64,000 nucleotides of DNA from Augochlora pura (Eukaryota > Arthropoda > Insecta > Hymenoptera > Halictidae), in NCBI RefSeq assembly GCF_028453695.1, contig NC_135776.1, positions 3,968,001 to 4,032,000 of the forward strand, in the 5' to 3' direction. Both the position numbers and the translations under genes were made by a program. Under the pieces are notes generated by a model, which made no database searches, was not told the origin of the DNA, and was given only the letters and a program-made list of their open reading frames with translations. Position 1 is the stretch's first letter. The number at the start of each line of letters is the position of its first letter. This document shows, piece after piece, positions 33,298 to 44,155 of the stretch.

Positions 33298-33740
33298 AAT
33301 TAATTTAAGTAACCTCACTGACGATTTCCATCGATTAACAACAAATAATCTTCCACAATTCCTACAGTAAAATGATCACTCTATCAAGCGATTATAGTAA
33401 GTTGACCGCGTCAATTTGCGACCAGCTAGAACATCGTTCAACTTAATAAGATTATTAAAGAGCACCCACCGTAGCAACAATTTTAATACGTTATTAAGCG
33501 CACGCAAAGCGAACGGTCGTTCCGCCGAGAGAAAAAAACGCGACGTTTAAAACGCGACGGAACTTACGCACGGACTTAATAACAATGCAAACGAGACGCG
33601 CGTATAATGGACTAGGAAAGGTGCTCGGGATATTCAGTGCGAGCCATGTGGCACGACGACGGATGCGTGTATTAAAATGTAAACACGTTTCCAGAGCACG
33701 GGAGTACTTGCGGCGGCACGGCCGCGCGCTTATTCCGTGT
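33298..33740. other. AT-rich then CpG-rich DNA
   Basis: No gene recognised. CpG-rich from about 33480. Confidence 0.4.
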
Positions 33741-33744
33741 GTGT

Positions 33745-33822
33745 CCCCGATAATCGGCCCTTCGGATAATCGAAATTCGGATAATTGGCGTTCCCCCGAT
33801 ACGCGACATCCGGATAATCGGT
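33745..33822. promoter_or_regulatory. GATAAT motif cluster (possible GATA-type sites)
   Basis: GATAAT occurs at 33749, 33765, 33780 and 33813 on the plus strand, each usually preceded by CG and followed by CGG or CGA, so spacing is 15 to 16 or about twice that. It may be a decayed 16-base tandem repeat or a homotypic binding-site cluster. Function is inferred only. Confidence 0.4.
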
Positions 33823-33997
33823 GTATTTAGATTCGATATCGGCCGGCAGTAAAAGAGCTGCGCGCCCATTGGACAACGCGCGTTTCCTGCCGCTCGGTGA
33901 ACATGCGATAGAGTGGCCCTTGGAAATCGACGACGAAAATAAATGCATTTGTTTATGTTTTTAGAGGTATTATTGTCTGTGTAGATTTTTCGTTTGT
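33823..33997. other. CpG-rich to AT-rich transition
   Basis: Nothing recognised. Confidence 0.4.
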
Positions 33998-34116
33998 AAT
34001 GGTACTTGTATTTATGGTGATAGTAATATTTGTATTTGGTATTTGTGATAATAATACTTGTATTTGGTATTTGTGATAATAATACTTGTATTTAGTATTT
34101 TTGATAATACTTGTCA
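33998..34116. repeat. 28-bp tandem repeat TACTTGTATTTGGTATTTGT
   Basis: Units continue with GATAATAA. Starts at about 34003 (diverged), 34055, 34083 and a shortened copy at 34108. Confidence 0.88.
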
Positions 34117-34174
34117 CGCCGCCATGTTGATTTCAATCCAAGCATATTTCTGACATTTTACAGTGATTTTTAAA
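34117..34174. repeat. Dispersed repeat, copy B
   Basis: GCCATGTTGATTTCAATCCA, then AGCATATTTCTGACATT and ACAGTGATTTTTAA, matching 33240-33297 with only a few differences. Confidence 0.88.
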
Positions 34175-34235
34175 ATCAGAATTAAGAACTAAAATAAATT
34201 AGAATTTTATATTAAAATTTATGTGGTGAAGTGTT

Positions 34236-34560
34236 CAATGCCTAAAATCGTATCTTAAATATTTCCTTATTAAAATGTGTTTCATTATTCAGTAAACACT
34301 TTGTCGAATTTTAGCTTTTTATCTAGAAAGTTTAAAATCATATTTTAATAATGTTTTGATCAAAACGTGCTCTATTATTCACTAAAAGACAGTGAATAAT
34401 ACAAAGTTCAAACTTATATTTCAATTAGTCTTAACAAAACCTGTCCTATCATCCCCTAAAAGACTCAGCCAAATTTCGACTTTTCACATCCAAAGTTCGA
34501 AATCAAATTTTAATCACTTTCTTAACAAAAAGTAATCTAATTATTCGCTAAAAAGAAACC
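34236..34560. repeat. Old tandem repeat, about 90-bp unit, four copies
   Basis: Units starting near 34240, 34329, 34405 and 34494 share AAAGTTYRAAATCATATTTT, then a TTAACAAAA-like tract, TCTATTATTCACTAAAAG and often CAAATTTCGACTTTT. Copies are strongly diverged, and the second is shortened to about 76 bases. Confidence 0.75.
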
Positions 34561-34674
34561 GTATAAAAATGAAAAAATTCTTTATGTTTTTTTAACAGTT
34601 GTATTTCGGTAGACATTTCAATGCAGTGAAAACCGGTCGCTCGATAAGACAGGAAAAACTGACAAATCGAAAAG

Positions 34675-34725
34675 CGAGAGAGGGTAAGAGAGAGTGGGAG
34701 AGAGAGAGAGAGAGAGGGAGAGAGC
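34675..34725. repeat. (GA)n microsatellite
   Basis: GA run with GTGGGA and GGGA interruptions. Confidence 0.93.
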
Positions 34726-35067
34726 ACCGTCGTGACATGCACGCGCGAGACGCTCCGCGCACAGGCCCAAAGAAGTTTCATAATAATTTAGAAGTTTGGA
34801 GACCGTCGAAAGATCTCAGGCGCGTGCAGCATTCGTCTTTATTACCTTCGAAATTCCCTATGATGTTCCACCAACCCCCATAGAGTTCCGCCGGGTAGAC
34901 GCGGCGCGATACGCTCCGGGGCTATTGCCTCGCTCCGGTATAAATAAGAAACGTCGGCGCGGAAAATGCAGGGAACATTGCTCGTCTCGACGCGCGATTC
35001 GCGGCGGGTAATTTTTTTCTTCTCCTCTTCCTTTTTCTCCATCTGTTTCTTCCCCCCTCCCCGTTTT
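34726..35067. other. CpG-rich DNA before gap
   Basis: Contains TATAAATA at 34939, a pyrimidine-rich TTTTTTTCTTCTCCTCTTCC near 35011 and a poly-C before the gap. No gene was recognised. Confidence 0.4.
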
Positions 35068-35167
35068 NNNNNNNNNNNNNNNNNNNNNNNNNNNNNNNNN
35101 NNNNNNNNNNNNNNNNNNNNNNNNNNNNNNNNNNNNNNNNNNNNNNNNNNNNNNNNNNNNNNNNNNN
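35068..35167. other. Assembly gap (100 N)
   Basis: Exactly 100 undetermined bases. Confidence 0.99.
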
Positions 35168-35335
35168 TTTTACTTTGTTGTAATAGCTTTTGTATTTTAG
35201 AAAGGAATATTTTCGATTTTGGAAATATTTATCTATGGGGTTTTATTTAAAAATTGCCTCTTTCCATGAATCGTTCTTGTAAAGTAAATTCGACAATTTT
35301 GTTTGACATCCTAGAGTTAATTATTTAAAATTAAC

Positions 35336-35338
<3 letters not shown>

Positions 35339-35377
<39 letters not shown>
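35339..35377. repeat. (AT)n microsatellite
   Basis: About 39 bases of uninterrupted alternating A and T. Confidence 0.97.
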
Positions 35378-35379
<2 letters not shown>

Positions 35380-35454
35380 AAAGGAGAATAAATTCTAATT
35401 TTATAAATACTAAACTATAGGTTTTATGTTAATTTAAAGGTTATGTCGATTGGT

Positions 35455-36000
35455 TCACTCCGACCGATAATTGGTTAATAATAAACGATGCATTTGGGAA
35501 TTTTTACGAGGCGGACGCGACGCTACGGAGGACGTATCGAGAGACGCGTTTCGGCGACGCCCCGCGATAGGGGCGCGCTGTACTGTATAAATTATGCAAT
35601 TAGGCGTTATTGCTGACGGCGTCGCTTTCTCGAACCGAGCCTAATTCGAACATCTAGTGCCTGGAGGCAGAAACGGAGTTACGTATTCATGACTTCAAAG
35701 CGTTCACGGTTTAGAGTAAACACGCGATTTCCATCGCGCACAATTCGCACGTCCCGCGCGGAGACCCGTCGCGCGCTCGCATCGTCGCCGTCGAATCGGC
35801 GCGACATCGCCCTGGAAAATTAACTCGCGTCTAAATCGAGCATGGCCGCTTAATTTACGCCGGCCGACGAGCGACGGAATTTATTTTACGGCGACGCGCG
35901 CTGCGACAATACGATGCGCGCAACTGTACCTTTTCTTCATTTATAATAACGCACTTTCGAGACGTTTATCATTACTGTCTTCGCGCTTTTTTAATGCAAT
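35455..36000. other. CpG-rich island
   Basis: GC-rich, with TAAATTATGCAATTAGGCG, GCGTTATTG, TTATTTTACGGCG and GCTTAATTTACG motifs. TAAT/TTTAT words inside CpG-rich DNA suggest, but do not prove, a cis-regulatory element. No gene was recognised. Confidence 0.4.
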
Positions 36001-36001
36001 G

Positions 36002-36241
36002 ATAACTCCTCTTTGCACTCGGAGCCATTTTAATTGTAAATCTGAAATCATTTTCGTGGATTAGGGTATTTTTATGCCATAAAGTGCCGTTTTGTGCATT
36101 GGAAATTAATTCTTGTGGCTTGTATTAATAGTTTCACTGTTTAATAATTTTATAAGTATAAACTTATTTGTTATAAAAATTACTCCGAACTTGGTAATTT
36201 TAGTAGTGCCTTAGAGTCAATATTCGAGGGCAAAGGGTTAA
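36002..36241 (+). mobile_element. TTAA-type MITE copy
   Basis: The left end reads ATAA, then CTCCTCTTTGCACTCGGAGC and CATTTTAATTGTAAATCTGA (a three-base insertion in the CCCTTTG end). The right end is AGTGCCTTAGAGTCAATATT, then CGAGGGCAAAGGG and TTAA (36238-36241). It has the same orientation as the 59786 copy, about 232 bp. Confidence 0.82.
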
Positions 36242-37290
36242 AATTTGGGAGTTTTAATGAGGGTAATTTATATTTTATTTTATGGCGAGGGTAAGATTCG
36301 ATTTATTTAAATTGCATAGATTTTTGCAATGACAAGAACAGTAATTTTAGCTTGGAGTATTTTTAGCTGCATAGTATACAATATTAAGAATATTATACCA
36401 TTAATGTTTAGAATATTATAATATGGAACACGCGTTTCTTTTCTCGTTTTAATAAAAGAACAATGCGATTTTCTGCATCGGCGATTTTTCACTCGTCGCT
36501 ATATCAGCGATACTTAGAAATCTGGGCGACGAGAAACAGTCAAAATTACTGGCAGCACGGATTAGATGCGTGATTTACATTATTGCATAATAATATTAAT
36601 AATATCCAGTTTATATCACATTAATATTGGATTACATTTCGGCCATGCACCGATCGCGTCAGCTCGCCTGCAGCTGTTTCTATTTCCTGCTAATTCAGGC
36701 TGAGCCAGATTGTAGTTATAGCGTAAATTACGGTGGAAAATATTCAGCAAAAATACCACGAATTGTACACAAAAATACGCTATCAATTATAATTACATCA
36801 ATTATACATGAATCAAATGTAAAATCTAAGAACTTAAAAAGAAATCTAAAAACTTATTTTTATTATTTAATTAGAGCACTGTTACTAAACAAATACTATT
36901 GTTGCTAAACAATTGTCATTGCATTGCAATTTATGCAACTAATGCACACCAAATTCCCCAACACAATTATTCACAGAACCATGATTTAAAATCGTCAAAC
37001 CATAAAAAATATCTACTACAACCCTCCAAAACATAAATTCTCTAAAAATCAATTTCCTCTCGAAATAATTTAAATAAATGTTCTTAAATATTTTTAATAT
37101 ACCTCTGACACTATGTCTAATCATTTTATGTTCACAATTGTTCACGAGAAAGTGCTAAAAAATATAATTCCTTTCATTTAAAATTATGTTACCCCGCGTT
37201 TAGAATAAGTTCCACGAAGGGTAGCAACAAATATATCGCATTACACGCTAAATATAACAATATTAAAAACTATAATTCATCATACTAGTA
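36242..37290. other. AT-rich DNA, nothing recognised
   Basis: A short mid-GC patch lies at 36480-36570 with GGATTAG. Two 61 to 93 codon AT-rich frames are unconvincing. Confidence 0.4.
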
Positions 37291-37829
37291 GAACATAAAC
37301 CCTTCAAGCAGCGCCAAATTTGCTATTAATTAAAAATCGTCTATCGTTCGCTGCCTCGTCGTTTCTCCCTCGTCAAATAAATTCCGCAATTGCAACCGTT
37401 CGCCGTATCGGTATCGTTTCCACGGTAAACCGCGATTGGGTCTTGCCGATGCTTGTCACGCGTGCAAATTACCTTTTAAAAGCGCCGGCAACCGATCCGG
37501 GGATCCGTCGATCGAACCCGCGATTTTATTAGGGCCTCTAAAACCGGCGTTTACGACGCGGCATCGCGCGCAGACATCCGCGCGATAATGTTCGACGCGC
37601 TTGTAACGGATCAACGCCGGTGGCGGGGGCATTATGGTGGCGGCGACCGGCGGATAAATAGCCGCCGGATAAATAGCTAGCTGGGGGTGTCTCTCGTTCG
37701 TCGGGCGGATGCTGGATGTTTAGATTTTACTCGCGACGCGCGCCGGTTTGATAGAAACTGGTTGTCGGCTGTTTTCGGTCCGCCTGTTTATACGAACGGC
37801 GCGCGATTATTGTTACGAGAGCCGCACTT
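37291..37829. other. CpG-rich island
   Basis: GC-rich, with GGATAAATAGCCGCCGGATA, then AATAGCTAG (a short direct repeat of GGATAAATAGC at about 37651 and 37666). No gene was recognised. Confidence 0.4.
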
Positions 37830-38024
37830 TTAACCCTTTGCGTACTGCGTTGATTAGCGCTTATTTGTTCTTAATATTTTCCCTGATAGGACGAAACAAT
37901 TTCTATTTCTTCCGTTATTTTGATTTATTTTAATTTCGAAACTTTGATCACAGAAGAATTAATTTCGATTTAAAAGAAATTAAAAATATTAATATATAGC
38001 ATATCTTATTATAGTGCAAGGGTT
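37830..38024. mobile_element. Possible degraded TTAA-type element
   Basis: TTAACCCTTTGCG at 37830 and GTGCAAGGGTTTGA at 38014 could be the two ends of a relic about 190 bp long. The subterminal sequences do not clearly match the family, so this may be coincidence. Confidence 0.3.
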
Positions 38025-38280
38025 TGAGGCAGTTATTGTGGAGGAATTCTATAAAATTCGCATTTCTTTATCGCGAGATTTGCGATCGGAGATCGTAGAA
38101 ATGCCAGGTGGAAATTAACTGCGACGATTTTAGGTTGCGTGCTGGTTTTATTAATTTTTAATAATACTAAGGGTGAAGGTGAAATGGTCTTTTTATAGGA
38201 GCTATGATTTTAGAGCAGTGCCATTGGGTTTGGTTATTATTATTTCGTAGTTTAATGGTGCTAGATGGTGGATAAATTAT
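38025..38280. other. Mixed AT-rich spacer
   Basis: Nothing recognised. Confidence 0.4.
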
Positions 38281-38662
38281 TAAGAGAGAGAGATTAATTA
38301 TTGAGAGAAAGATCAATTATTAGGAGAGAGTTTAATTAGTAACTGCGAGGGTATTATTAAAAGAAGGATCAATTATTGACACAGATATTAATTATTATGC
38401 GAAAGATCAATTGTTAACAGGGAGATTAATTTTTAAGAGGAAGATCAATTATTGACAGAGATATTCGTTATTAAAGGGGAGATCAATTGTTAACAGGGAG
38501 ATTAATAATTAAATGAAAGACTAATAATTGAAAGAAAGACCAATAATTAAAAGTAAATCTAATAATTAAAAGGAAAGCTAATAATTAAAAGAAAGACCAG
38601 TAATTAAAAGGAAAGCTAATAATTAAAAGAAAAGCTAAGTATTAAAAAGAAGCTGAATTATT
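38281..38662. repeat. Minisatellite of AATAATTAAAAGRAAGCT-like units
   Basis: About 20 diverged units of 16 to 20 bases, grading from AGATCAATTATTGAGAGAAA at the left to GAAAGCTAATAATTAAAA at the right. Confidence 0.9.
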
Positions 38663-39058
38663 AAAACCAAGCCATACAATACCATTTGCTATAGTATTTA
38701 ATAATTACGATCCTTTATACTCGCGGAAAGAAATTGAAACCATTTTTAAACGCTCACATTTTCAAAGAATGTGAAAAAAGACGTCGTTGTATAATTTAAT
38801 AGCGGTTCTTGTATATTATTGATTCGCCGACTTTAAATATAATTTTGTGAATAATCGAGAGTCGTGGTATTTTGAACGGCTCGCGGAGGCACTTGGGTAA
38901 TCCGAGAGGAACTGGAAAGAGCAAAGCGATGCATTCCGACAGTAATTCAATATTGATACCGTCTAAAGTTACCGAATGTCATCTTTTATTTCTCGGTAAA
39001 ATAATGGCCTGCATTCGGCCGCTACATTTTTAATAATGCTGCCTTACAATTTCCTCAT
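38663..39058. other. Mixed DNA, nothing recognised
   Basis: AT-rich with a mid-GC patch at 38870-38950. Confidence 0.4.
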
Positions 39059-39073
39059 TCTCTCTCTCTATCA

Positions 39074-39113
<40 letters not shown>
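39059..39113. repeat. (CT)n microsatellite
   Basis: About 35 bases of perfect CT follow an imperfect 20-base lead. Confidence 0.96.
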
Positions 39114-39115
<2 letters not shown>

Positions 39116-39344
39116 TTATATCGCGCCGAGGTTTGATAATAGTCTTCTTCCCGACGTTCCTCGCGTTAGAATTTTAATCAGCCGAAATCACGCGAACATG
39201 TTATCTTAATTCAATTGTTATATTCGAACGTTATTTCAGTAGCACCGTTTTCTGCTAACATTTCAACTGTTTGGATAACATTTATACTAGAGAGATGCAC
39301 TTTTTTATTGATTATATTAATTAATTGTTAATCTGCCCTAGAAT
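39114..39344. other. Mixed spacer
   Basis: Nothing recognised. Confidence 0.4.
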
Positions 39345-39630
39345 GTCATATTATTTTTAGTTATTATATTATTATTGTGTTATATTATTAGTATAGTATA
39401 TTAGTATTATGCTATATTGTCATTATATTCTGTTATTACTATATTATTTTATTATTATGCTATATTAACTTTATATTCTATTATTACTATATTATATTAC
39501 TATTATACTATATTATCATTATATTATTTTATTATTCTGCTATATTATCATTATATTATAATATTACTATATTATACTACTATTATATTATCACTATATT
39601 ATATTACTATTATATTATACTACCATTTCT
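39345..39630. repeat. TATTATATTATCATTATA array
   Basis: Degenerate ATATTATTACTATTATACTA and TTATTTTATTATTATGCTA words. The Tyr-rich 72-codon frame here is an artefact of the array. Confidence 0.88.
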
Positions 39631-40053
39631 TCTAAAAAAATTGTAACAGTATATAGAAGAGCTCGTCAATGCTAAATAAATAAATCTCTCAAAAATAATA
39701 TTTAAACATTGAAACGCAGTCTGACAGAATTATGATTATTGTTCCACGGAAACAATATCAGCGATTAGGCGGATAAAGAGAATGGTATGGGTCACGTTGC
39801 ACATTCGTCTCACGGAATCGCGAAAGCACTTTTTAACCGTCTGGAGCCGCGAGATTCAGCTTCAAGATGGCGTCGATATATCAGAAAGGATAATCGAAAG
39901 TTAAACGTTACGGTGGTCGTATAGGAAGAGGGAAGCGGAGCAGCTGTTTTATGGTGGCTATAATTCCTCCGACGTGCTCCGCAGTTCCTTCGGTTCTTTG
40001 TCCCTGTACATTATTTATAACCGCGAATTGCTGGACTAGAACCAGGGGGGTAA
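39631..40053. other. Mixed single-copy DNA
   Basis: AT-rich, then mid-GC from about 39720, with TTCAAGATGGCGTC and GGATAATCG. No gene was recognised. Confidence 0.4.
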
Positions 40054-40412
40054 TTAACCCTTCGCACTCGAGCGATTACTCTGAGGCATGAGTCGAAATT
40101 TTTATATGGTGTTCTGGTACAATTTTAACAGTATTAAGACTGTTTATTTCGGAAAAAAAGTTAAATCTTTGCAATAGAAGCCATTTTAACTGTAATTCTA
40201 AAATAACTTTTCTGACATATTTATTATTTATTTCTGACGTATTTATATTTTATATGGCAAAATTATTTTATGCGTAAGAAATTGAATCTTGCAACAGTTA
40301 TATTTTTAATAATTTTTGTAATCTATTTTTTCATAATATGAAAATTATTTTGGACGATGCTGTAATAATTTTAGTGGCGCTTCAAAGTCACTATTTGAAC
40401 GCAAAGGGTTAA
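40054..40412. mobile_element. Composite of two TTAA-type MITE copies
   Basis: TTAA (40054-40057), then CCCTTCGCACTCGAGCGATT and ACTCTGAGGCA is the reverse-type end. A second TTAA at 40161 is followed by a forward-type end, ATCTTTGCAATAGAAGCCAT then TTTAACTGTAATTC. The right end is TTAGTGGCGCTTCAAAGTCA, then CTATTTGAACGCAAAGGG and TTAA (40409-40412). So both outer ends are of one type, consistent with a complete forward copy (40165-40408) inserted into or fused with a truncated reverse copy. Confidence 0.75.
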
Positions 40413-41500
40413 AAGTATTTAAAAGTATATTAATAAATTATGGTAAATAGAGATATTGTACGTCATTTAATACTATATTAATACTATTTATATTTGAATG
40501 CTATTTATGTTTTAATACCATTTTATTTTTAATAGATAGGGTTAAATCTCGCGCGTCGATTTACTGCAGTTAATCGGTTCTCGTTTCTCTCATTTTCTCC
40601 TTCTCGATCTGCTCGCTCCTACGCCGCTGCTTCTCGACCTGCCGTGAGCTATCAACCAACAAGTAGGCTACTAATCAACACAGAGGAAAAGAGGAGAAAA
40701 AGAGAGAGAGAAAGAGAGCGATGGGGAATATTCTATTAAATCCACTAGTTCGCAGCTGAAAGCAATTTCTTCTTAACACAGTCTTTGTACAATGTAACGA
40801 CGTTAAACGATCTTTAAAAAATAACTCCGGCGTGAAACGGTTTTTTTTTCACTTTAACGTTGTTTAAGTATTTTTATTTGCCACGCTCACGGTTTTCTCT
40901 GTTGTTCTATATAATAGGGGAATTCATTTGTCTGATTAAAAAATGGGATGAACGTAATTGGAGAAACGAATAATTTTATGCTTGTACAAATTGCAAATCG
41001 GGCTCGCGATTTATGAAAAAGGAACACTTGGTTTAAGTTAGTAAATAAACGAGGTAACAAATGTACAGTTCATTTATTAATAAATTTTTTCAGAGACACC
41101 TGGACCTTTGAATTTTAAATTTCCAGAAGAATTTGAAAAATTGAATATTTAATAATATAATTAATAGTGGAAAAACCTGTTAAAATTATATATTATTTAT
41201 TACAACAAAAGCCAAAAGCTATGAAAATATAAAAATTCACTTCAAAATCCCAATATAAAATCGACGACCTAATCTTCCAGTCCAAGAGGAAGATTTCTAA
41301 GGTCCAAGATCTTAATTATTTAAAAATCATCCTGGCTATAAAAAAATCCGAAAAAATTCTCCAAGGTGTATCAAAGCGCATAAAAGCCTCTCTAATTTTT
41401 CCATGACATTTAATCGAAAACCATATCAGAAATAAAGCGGAATATTGGCGTTTGCGAAACTCACCCCCAATTTCAACTATCCGGCAATCCAGCCTGATTT
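40413..41500. other. AT-rich DNA with short GA run
   Basis: GAGGAGAAAAAGAGAGAGAGA lies at 40690-40718. No gene or RNA was recognised. Confidence 0.4.
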
Positions 41501-42360
41501 ATCCTCCGCAAACCCTTTCTTCCGGCGCGTCCGTTGTTCGGACAACGTCGCGGCAAGAACGCGTTAACGGAGCGTCTCCGTCGGGATTCCCCGGCGTCGC
41601 AGCCGGGTAAGAAATTTCGATTAGCCGACGCCCGACGATTAGGCGGTCGAGAGCTGCGCGCGTGGACGCGACCGGCCGGGAAACGTTGCTTGTCCCGCGG
41701 GACGGACCTTTAACTGACCTCGAAAGAAGGGGACGACACGGTGTGGGCGATGCAGCGTGTCCCGGGCTGATCTGTATGTATCCGGCGTCCCGATGTTAAC
41801 ACCGCCGGAACCGCCGCATGATTCCGGAATTCGCCGAGGTCTAATCCCGCGAGGGGGGAACAAAGTTCCCTCTTAGCCGAGGACCGAAGCGTAATTAACG
41901 TTCGTAGTACGTGACCGGCCAATCGGCGCTCTCACGAGTCATACCGGCCACGGCGCGCGGCTCCCGTCAGACGTACCGGCCCGCAATCGGCCGGCCCTCT
42001 CCGCCCCCTATCCCCCCCGACCCCATAGGATCGATCCCCGTCTGCCGAACCTCGAATCTCCGAAATTTGCATCGGCGATCGGCTCCCGGCCCGGCCATGA
42101 ATAGCCGCGATAGAATAATTATCGGGGAATTCGGACGGAACATCGCCGTGTTACCGACCATCCCCCTCCCTCTATCTATCTCTATCTCTATGGGTTTTCC
42201 AGTAAGGTCGATTTTGAAATGGAATAAAATGAGCTGTGTACGAGGTATTAACGAATTTTTTCTTTTATTTGAAAGGCCCGTGTATGCTATTATATATGGA
42301 ATATCATACTGAATTGTAAACGACAGATTTAATCGACGCAGTCAAAACAACATGGCCGCT
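41501..42360. other. CpG-rich island
   Basis: About 700 bases of GC-rich sequence, with TCTATCTATCTCTATCTCTA at its right edge (42171-42190). Frames of 133 and 74 codons are open on opposite strands without recognisable domains. Confidence 0.4.
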
Positions 42361-43180
42361 ACAGACCAGCCCCTGTTCGAAAACCCTCTGTCTGCCAATC
42401 TATCTCTATCTCTCCTTCGATCTCGATCTCTTCGTCGACGCCGATAGCACAGTTCTACGACGAACAGCTCGTCCCGGATTTAAATATTCATTTTCTGTCT
42501 GCGAGCTGGCTGCCACGGATCGGACATGCGGTGTTCCGTGCGATGCCATGGTAAGGTAGCCGAAGGAAATTGATCGCCGATGAATTCGGCGAGGATCGGG
42601 GAAGAAACGATTGAAGAACAGGGGTTACAGTGGGATGAGTGGGTTCCTCGGTTTGTTGGACATCGGAGGTGGAAGGTTTTAAGGTATTTTGATAGGGAAG
42701 GGGTTGATTTCAGGCGGCGTTTTGTGCTGGGGATTTTATGCGGTGATTGGTAATTATGGATTCAGTTTGTGTATAGTCATTAAATACGTAATCGTTTTAT
42801 ATATAAATAATTAAATATGGATTCATAACTCTTATTTTGTGCTGTCTGGTATTATTTTTTACTTTTTGCACTATCTTATCATATTTTAACTATGTATCCT
42901 TATCTAATAATTTTCTTCTATATTTCTCTGTTTTATTATAATTATACAGTTTCAGAATCATTAAAAAAAATTATGCCATTATCTATCTCACTAAATCCAA
43001 TGCAAAATAAAACTCCTCCAAGTTAACAATAAACCACTTAAAGCGAAAAGAGACGTCTCTCTATATTAACCTCATTTCTAAAGAATATCCATCCTAATAA
43101 TTTTAATAATACTAAATAATAATTTTAACAACTTGCATATAAGACAAAAATATTTTCAAACGCTTGCAAAACGTCCTCGC
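42361..43180. other. Mixed to AT-rich DNA
   Basis: A short TCTATCTCTATCTCTCC tract lies near 42399. The rest is single-copy. No gene was recognised. Confidence 0.4.
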
Positions 43181-43473
43181 GGTATTATTTTCTATTCTGT
43201 CGTTATTGTCCCAAGTGCGTAGAATTCGCAGTCTAGCGATCGCGTAGAACGGGACCGGTGAACCCGTTAATCGGACACGGGAAACGCAACCCCCATAGAG
43301 GAAGTTTCGACTGTCTAGCGACAGTAGCGAGTCTGCCGGCATGATCAGCAGACTAGGACACGCCGCGTATCGCGGCAAGACAAAGACACCTGTGCGACAA
43401 TGGTAGCAGGCAGCAATAGCTAGACTAGAGGAAGGTGGAACCGGTGGAAAGAGAGACGAATGGAGGAGAAAGG
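43181..43473. other. Mid-GC DNA with 5' UTR-like composition
   Basis: Rich in TAGCGA, CTAGACTAG and GCAGGCAGCAAT words, leading into a GA array. A 208-codon minus-strand frame spans this and the array without a domain. Not called as a gene. Confidence 0.35.
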
Positions 43474-43513
43474 GTGAGAGAGAGAGAGAGAGAGAGTGAG
43501 AGAGAGAAAGGAA
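43474..43513. repeat. (GA)n microsatellite
   Basis: GA run with one GTGA interruption. Confidence 0.94.
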
Positions 43514-43830
43514 GAATCGCAGAGGCCGAGAAAATGAGAGGCGGCAGCACACAAGCACGTCTTCGAGCTCTCTGCGACCCGGTTCGCCGTGCAGCCTGCA
43601 GCTAAATCCAACTTCATTGCGGCCATCCGGAGCCCTCCTTCGTTCCTTCTCTTCGGGAATATCATTGAACGCCTTTAGAAATCTGGAACGCACGCTCTCG
43701 TCTCTCTCTTCCTCTCTCTCTTTCTCTTTCTTCGTCACGTTTCGCTCTTTCTCGAATCTCGTACCTCTTCTCTCCTTTTCTCATACCCTTCTATCTGCCC
43801 TTCTCTCGTACCCTTCCATCTTAGCAGACT
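43514..43830. other. GC-rich then pyrimidine-rich DNA
   Basis: A CT/CCTT tract runs over 43690-43815, with CTCGTACC and CTCATACC repeated about every 27 to 30 bases. No gene was recognised. Confidence 0.5.
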
Positions 43831-43904
43831 TTTCTTAATATTAAAAGCATCGAAATAACTTCGATTATTCACAAAAATTCCTTTTTTGAATTCGATGCAT
43901 TAGA

Positions 43905-44155
43905 ATTGTGAATAGTGATTTTATTAGAATTAATGAAATTTATTCTGTCGAAATTACTGCTATTTATTGCGTTAATGTTACTGGAGTTTATTGTGTTAAT
44001 GTTACTGAAGATTATTGTGTTAATATTACTGCAAATTATTGTGCTAAATTACTAGATTTTATTGTACTAAAATTAGTGAAATTGGTTATACCAAATTACT
44101 GAGATTTCTTACATTAAAATTACTCTGATATCCGTTACATAAAAATTACTGAGAT
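43905..44155. repeat. 24-bp minisatellite TTATTGTGTTAATGTTACTG
   Basis: About nine diverged units. The central ones are 24 bases apart (GAGTTTATTGTG, GAAGATTATTGTG). The plus strand reads as an 8-residue VYCVNVTG repeat because the period is a multiple of three. Confidence 0.88.

Noticed and set aside
43112..43738. 208-codon minus-strand frame
   Set aside because: Contains the GA array and has no conserved motif. Flanks look non-coding.
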